Assembly (NCBI GenBank): GCA_024195585.1 | Contig: SWBL01000662.1 | Span: 1 to 12,814, forward strand | Direction: 5' to 3' | Length of the DNA stretch: 12,814 nucleotides | Source: Aureobasidium sp. EXF-3400 | Lineage: Eukaryota; Ascomycota; Dothideomycetes; Dothideales; Saccotheciaceae | Position numbers and translations under genes: made by a program | Notes under the pieces: model-generated | Told to the model about the DNA's origin: nothing | The model's input: only the letters and a program-made list of their open reading frames with translations | Database searches by the model: none | Shown: positions 8,293 to 12,814 of the stretch, piece by piece | Layout of the letters: each line of letters starts with the position of its first letter | Numbering within the stretch: position 1 is the stretch's first letter

Positions 8293-9756
8293 ATGGCCGA
8301 CGGTCCTTCAGAAAACGAGAGCATCAGTCTCAACCACGCTAGGGAACAAACTCTGGAGGCCGATGTAAGCATTGCCCAAGTAAAAACACGATATCGAACT
8401 CTTTATTGAATGCTCTGTAACTTAGTCGTGGAGCGATAATGATTCTGCACTCGGTGACGATACGTGAGTTTGTCGCATTTCTTTCCACCTTCATCATTCG
8501 CTGTAAGCTCGGAGACTGACAATCTTGACAGTCAAAGCATAACTACATCATTAAGCGAATCCATATACAGCTATCGCCATGAGTATGGCCGCACGTATCA
8601 TGGTAAGTTATTGTGCCCTAGATTTGTCGAAATTGCTGGATGCTAACCAGGACATAGCTTACAAGGATGGACAATATTATCTTCCGAATGACGAGGTAAG
8701 CGCGCCTCCTGCCTGCCTTCGTTGATTCACTAATCTCATGCCTACCCGCAGCGCGAACAAGACCGATTGGGTAAGCGCTCTGGAAGGTTTATTTGACATG
8801 GCAAGAGCTGATCGTCGTGCATAGACCTGCAACATCACATGTGTAATTTGACGTATAGAAGACTACACTTGGCACCTCTGGATAAGCCTAGGCATGCTCT
8901 GGACATCGGAACTGGAACCGGCATCTGGGCTATGGATTTTGGTAAGTACATCCCCATACTATATCAACGGCATCCCCTAAGTCAAGCAGCGGATCAATAC
9001 CCTAAATGCGAGGTGACTGGTATCGACCTCAGCCCTGGACAGCCTACTTTGTGCGTATCTGGCACATTCCGTAGGATGAGAAACCTGCTAACATCTCTGA
9101 AGTGTGCCACCCAATCTGAAATACATCATCGACGACGCGGAAGAGCTCTGGGTGTACGATCACAGGTTTGACTACATTCATTGCAGACTCATGGCCGGAT
9201 GTTTCGCAGATCCCGAGAAACTCATACAGCAGGCGTATGAGTAAGTTCACTCAGCGGACTATGTCTCGAACGTAAACTGACCACAGCGCACAGCAATCTT
9301 GAACCTGGTGGTTACCTTGAATTCCAGGACTACGGATTGCCTTGCAGAAGCGTCGACGATACACTGGACGGCACATCTCTAGAGAAATGGGGCATACTGA
9401 TGTGTGAAGCCGCTCGCAAGCTTGGCCGTCCCATGGGCACAGAAGTGTCAGAGAAGTACCGAACGTGGATGGAAGCGGCCGGATTTGTTGATATAGAAGA
9501 ACAACATTTCATGTGGCCCTCGAATCCATGGCCAAAAGACAAGTACATGAAGGAGCTCGGCAACTGGAACATGATCAACATTCTGGAGGGCCTCGAGGGA
9601 TTTTGTCTGGCACTGATGACCCGAGGACTCGGCTGGAAGAAAGAAGAGGTTGACGTGTTCGTCGCCAAGGTGTCGTCCGACGTCAAGAACAAAGGCATTC
9701 ACGCCTACTACCCGATGCCGGTCGTCTGGGGAAGAAAACCATTGACGGCAAACTGA
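8293..9756 (+). CDS. LaeA-like SAM-dependent methyltransferase
   Basis: Nine exons: 8293-8364, 8426-8463, 8532-8602, 8658-8695, 8752-8770, 8825-8941, 8990-9050, 9103-9240 and 9294-9756, summing to 1017 nt and 338 residues. All eight introns are 47-68 nt with GT...AG ends, and each join restores a family motif. ATG 8293 has good context (gtcATGGCC). The acidic Ser-rich start is followed by a conserved block: EYGRTYHAYKDGQYYLPNDE, then EQDRLDLQHH (to about residue 84). The Rossmann fold follows, with motif I ALDIGTGTGIW (104-114), an acidic strand GIDLSP (129-134), DDAEELW (149-155) and LEPGGYLEFQDYG (187-199). This is the fungal TAM/LaeA-like class. Its members are either global regulators of secondary metabolism or cluster tailoring enzymes that methylate small molecules. 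No nuclear localisation signal is obvious. Divergence from a P450 favours a tailoring role, but this is inference. Confidence 0.93.
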
Positions 9757-10924
9757 ACGCTGGATAGGGGGAAAATGTGTTAGTCATTCGTTGGAAGCAC
9801 TGGACTCGTACCTGGCGAGGAAACGAACCTGAATTGGCCGTGAAGGCAGCAAATCGGACACAGGAGATACAGAGATTAACTTCATGATAATGTCAACACA
9901 GACACCGAGTCAGGCAAGCATTTGTTATGCCTAAACACCAGATGCCCATCTTTATATTCCATATCAGCTCATCAACCATACAAAAAGCCTCACGGCTATT
10001 TCTGCGCGGTTGCATATGGCAAAGCTCAGCCCGACTTCATCTCACGAATTCAGCCCGATTTCGGTGAGTATTTGTCTGTTCATCCATACCAGAAAATGGT
10101 TGCGTACATGCACCAACGCAACCGAAGAGTTGGTGGTGGCTCATCGTTCATAGGGACATAAACCGTCGCCTTCTGGATTTGACCATTACTTTGCCAAGAT
10201 CCTACCTATTAATGAACTCCTGCATTGAACTCGTATTTTTATCCTTGGCGACAACTGGTCAATCCTCTCACATGTTTTGATCCGCAGTTCATCCTTCTTG
10301 CACACCCTACACCAACATATGAGCAGTAGCGCATGTTAAGCAGTTCGAAATTGATCCTGTCTACACGGTCTATATCGACATCATGCGGATAGTTGCGCAT
10401 TTGGCTGACACCATTGACCGGTATCTCTGGATGAACAACTGACCTAAGCCTTTGCGAAGAATAGCCGAGCAATGTGGACAGTCAAACATTGCCATCTGTG
10501 CAACCTCATCTGGTGGACTGTCTGTCTCAAGCGCTCCTAACATGGTTCTGCAGCGCACTCGTACTTGGCTGATGCGAAAGATGGGAGCGTTATTCAGAAT
10601 CCAATGCGATGACCTTTGACGGTAGGACATAGCCACGAGTATCGTCCTGGACCAGCTTGGCGACTATGACACCAACACATACGAATGCAGAGACATCTAA
10701 TCCACACTGCCTGGAATTTAACCCAATATGTACAGGATTCCTGAGAGCGAGCCACTGCATCCTTCGCTCAGCTTTTCGCACAAGGTGAGCACAGACGAAT
10801 GATGGTCGGCCGAGGAAAGAGAAGATATAAAGTCAACTATCTCGCCAGTACGTTCAAGACAATCAAACACACACTCCGAGTCCTTCTCTCATCTACAACC
10901 GCCAGCTATCAACGATATTACATC
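9757..10924. other. Gene-poor spacer before the secreted-protein gene
   Basis: The first part is the methyltransferase 3' region. A plus-strand frame at 9922-10161 starts at TTG and lacks any domain. On the minus strand 10781-10239 has three overlapping open stretches (63, 88 and 77 codons; the middle one has an ATG and a CPHC motif) that might be a decayed or multi-exon gene. I cannot join them convincingly or name a family. Confidence 0.4.
10826..10831 (+). promoter_or_regulatory. Candidate TATA box
   Basis: TATAAA lies 94 bases above the likely initiator ATG at 10925, a usual distance for a fungal gene. The stretch between them is rich in A and C with pyrimidine runs, as expected of a fungal 5' untranslated leader. 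Confidence 0.5.
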
Positions 10925-11477
10925 ATGGTTGCTCTCCATTATCATCTCTAGCATCCTTGCTATCGCTGCTATGGCTGCACCTACCGTCCTCGACCAGGAA
11001 TCCTCACCCTCGTCTCTCGTTCGTCGTAAGAACACCAACAAGTGTGAAGCTCACATTCACGTTGACAGTAAGATAAATCAGCTCTCAGCCAGTATACTCA
11101 ACGACTGACCTCTAAATCCAGCCTCGAACGGACTCTGTGGCAATTCTTGCACACACAAGTACAAGATTGACCTCCTCGACAATCCTGTACCTGCTCAGGC
11201 TATGGGCAAAGATTGGAACTGGGCCAATGTTGGTACATGGGCAGCAGCAAACCCCAACTACCAGATCAAGACTGGTACCACCAGAGGTCTCGAGCTTTGG
11301 ATCGATGGTAGTCTGCCTGGCGGCTTTATTACCGACTCTTGGAGAAACTCTTTCACTCTCAACTACGGCTCGCAGCACTGGAACTCACACGAGTGCGAGA
11401 ACTGGGTGCACAAGGGTCCCAGAGAGAGCAATGGTTGCCGTCATGAGTACGACTTATGGTGTGAGTTCGACTGCTAG
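10925..11477 (+). CDS. Small cysteine-rich secreted protein, effector-like, signal exon out of frame
   Basis: Two exons, 10925-11067 and 11122-11477, flank a 54-nt intron (GTAAGA donor, CTGAC branch, CCAG acceptor). The product would be about 165 residues. From 10932 the frame encodes a hydrophobic segment (LSIIISSILAIAAMAAP), a Ser-rich propiece, and RR at about 11022-11027, a likely Kex2-type site. The mature part has seven Cys (in KCE, GLCGNSC, HECEN, NGCRH, LWCEFDC) and is rich in Trp and Asn, ending in Cys. This is the layout of an apoplastic effector or other small secreted protein; I recognise no family and assign no activity. The ATG at 10925 has good context and the TATA box is well placed, but it meets TAG after eight codons. 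The hydrophobic frame has no ATG back to its upstream stop at 10800. The exon is out of register at GCTCTCC, a CT run where a two-base length change would account for it. It is either a recently broken gene or an assembly error. The internal ATG in the hydrophobic segment would lose the signal. Confidence 0.65.
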
Positions 11478-12132
11478 AAGGCCAGGGTGGATATGGAGGT
11501 AGACCTTGATGCCTTGTGCTAGCACTGCTGCTTCTAGTACGCCATCAAGGTGAAGAACTGTTGTTCGAGGAAATGTGGTTTTGAAACGCGGTCGAGGTCT
11601 CGGATGTCTTGTTTTGACTCTGTCAAGGATAAAATTGGAGCTTAGGGGAGATGCCATTTGGTGTTCACCACGAGTAGACATGACCAGTATACCTGACATA
11701 CTTATCTGCTTCGCAATCGAAATATCTCTTTGTCATATCTCGAGGCATTTTGGACCGAACTTGAAAAAACAAGGATGTTTTACCGGTATATGGTTGTTAT
11801 GTCGGCCAGCTCGATGTTCCTGAGCAACCAACAGTCGGCTGATAGCACACTGCTCCTGAGACAGAGTTCAATTGCACCGACATGCGTTGAAATGAGGAAT
11901 CAATGAAGTCACGCGGGTGTGGCGCCCCCGCGATGCCTTTCGGAGGTAAGCGCCGATAAGGATGTACCCAAGTGGGCAAAGTCGGGGTTCAGGCGGTCTT
12001 GCCACCCACCTGAGGACAAGTCAAGGAACGAGACGGAATCACTGCTTGCTTAACAAATCAAAAGGAGGCGAAGCAAACAAGAAAATAATCAGATTCAGAT
12101 CCTTGCAAAAAGATTCAGTTGTTGCCACGTTG

Positions 12133-12152
12133 GGAAGGTTCTGGCACGTTCC
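12133..12152. promoter_or_regulatory. Candidate heat-shock element
   Basis: GAA at 12134-12136, TTC at 12139-12141 and TTC at 12149-12151 are in the five-base register expected for heat-shock factor binding: two adjacent inverted units, a five-base gap, then a third. A fourth TTC at 12157-12159 is out of register. Stress-inducible polyubiquitin genes of fungi are known to carry such elements. Confidence 0.45.
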
Positions 12153-12217
12153 GAGGTTCCGTTGCTGCCTCACTGGTTCACTTGAGTTGCGACAACACCG
12201 CCTCCTCTCGGCGTCAT

Positions 12218-12224
12218 CCAATCA
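12218..12224 (+). promoter_or_regulatory. CCAAT box
   Basis: CCAATCA lies about 190 bases above the polyubiquitin ATG. In ascomycetes this is the site of the HAP/CBC complex, normally within the first few hundred bases upstream. Confidence 0.5.
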
Positions 12225-12283
12225 GCCACATTCACTCCCGCCGCCGCTCTCACTCGTGAACGTTGCGCGTTCCTGCTACTTAA

Positions 12284-12814
<531 letters not shown>

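Noticed and set aside
11137..11502. 121-codon open frame in the secreted-protein gene
   Set aside because: Shadow frame over the Cys-rich exon 2, whose own frame has spliced continuity, conserved-looking Cys spacing and a signal segment.
11921..11954. GGCGC...GCGCC stem as a possible structured RNA
   Set aside because: Only five paired bases at the ends and weak inner pairing; no family recognised.

Overview
The window looks like nuclear DNA of a filamentous ascomycete (inference). Its genes are cut by many short introns of about 50 to 65 nt with GTAAGT-type donors, CTRAC-like branch sites and CAG/TAG acceptors. Its polyubiquitin has the fungal form. It also carries a class II P450 of the pisatin-demethylase-like type and a LaeA-like methyltransferase, both typical of fungal specialised metabolism.

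Layout: 1-1011 has no convincing gene, only traces of broken coding on the minus strand. 1012-1714 (+) is a small BTB/POZ-domain protein, apparently intact. 2161-3417 holds a run of at least four broken, partly overlapping fragments of the same BTB family, left in several frames with a stop and a frameshift. 3418-5071 is gene-poor. 5072-6872 (-) is a complete membrane-anchored cytochrome P450 in three exons. 6873-8292 is a shared upstream region of about 1.4 kb containing a perfect 19-bp palindrome and short repeats. 8293-9756 (+) is a LaeA-like SAM methyltransferase in nine exons, read divergently from the P450. 9757-10924 is gene-poor. 10925-11477 (+) is a small cysteine-rich secreted protein whose signal-peptide exon is out of frame with its only plausible ATG. 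11478-12411 is the polyubiquitin promoter region, with a CCAAT box and a candidate heat-shock element. 12412 to the end is the start of polyubiquitin, running off the window.

The most biologically suggestive unit is the head-to-head P450/methyltransferase pair, which could be a minimal tailoring pair or the edge of a larger metabolite cluster (inference). The BTB array and the damaged secreted-protein gene mark the left part and the 11-kb region as accessory, fast-changing DNA. Polyubiquitin is a housekeeping anchor at the right edge. I found no clear mobile element, CRISPR array, rRNA or convincing tRNA. Exon joins were made by eye from splice signals and reading frame and have not been tested against transcripts.
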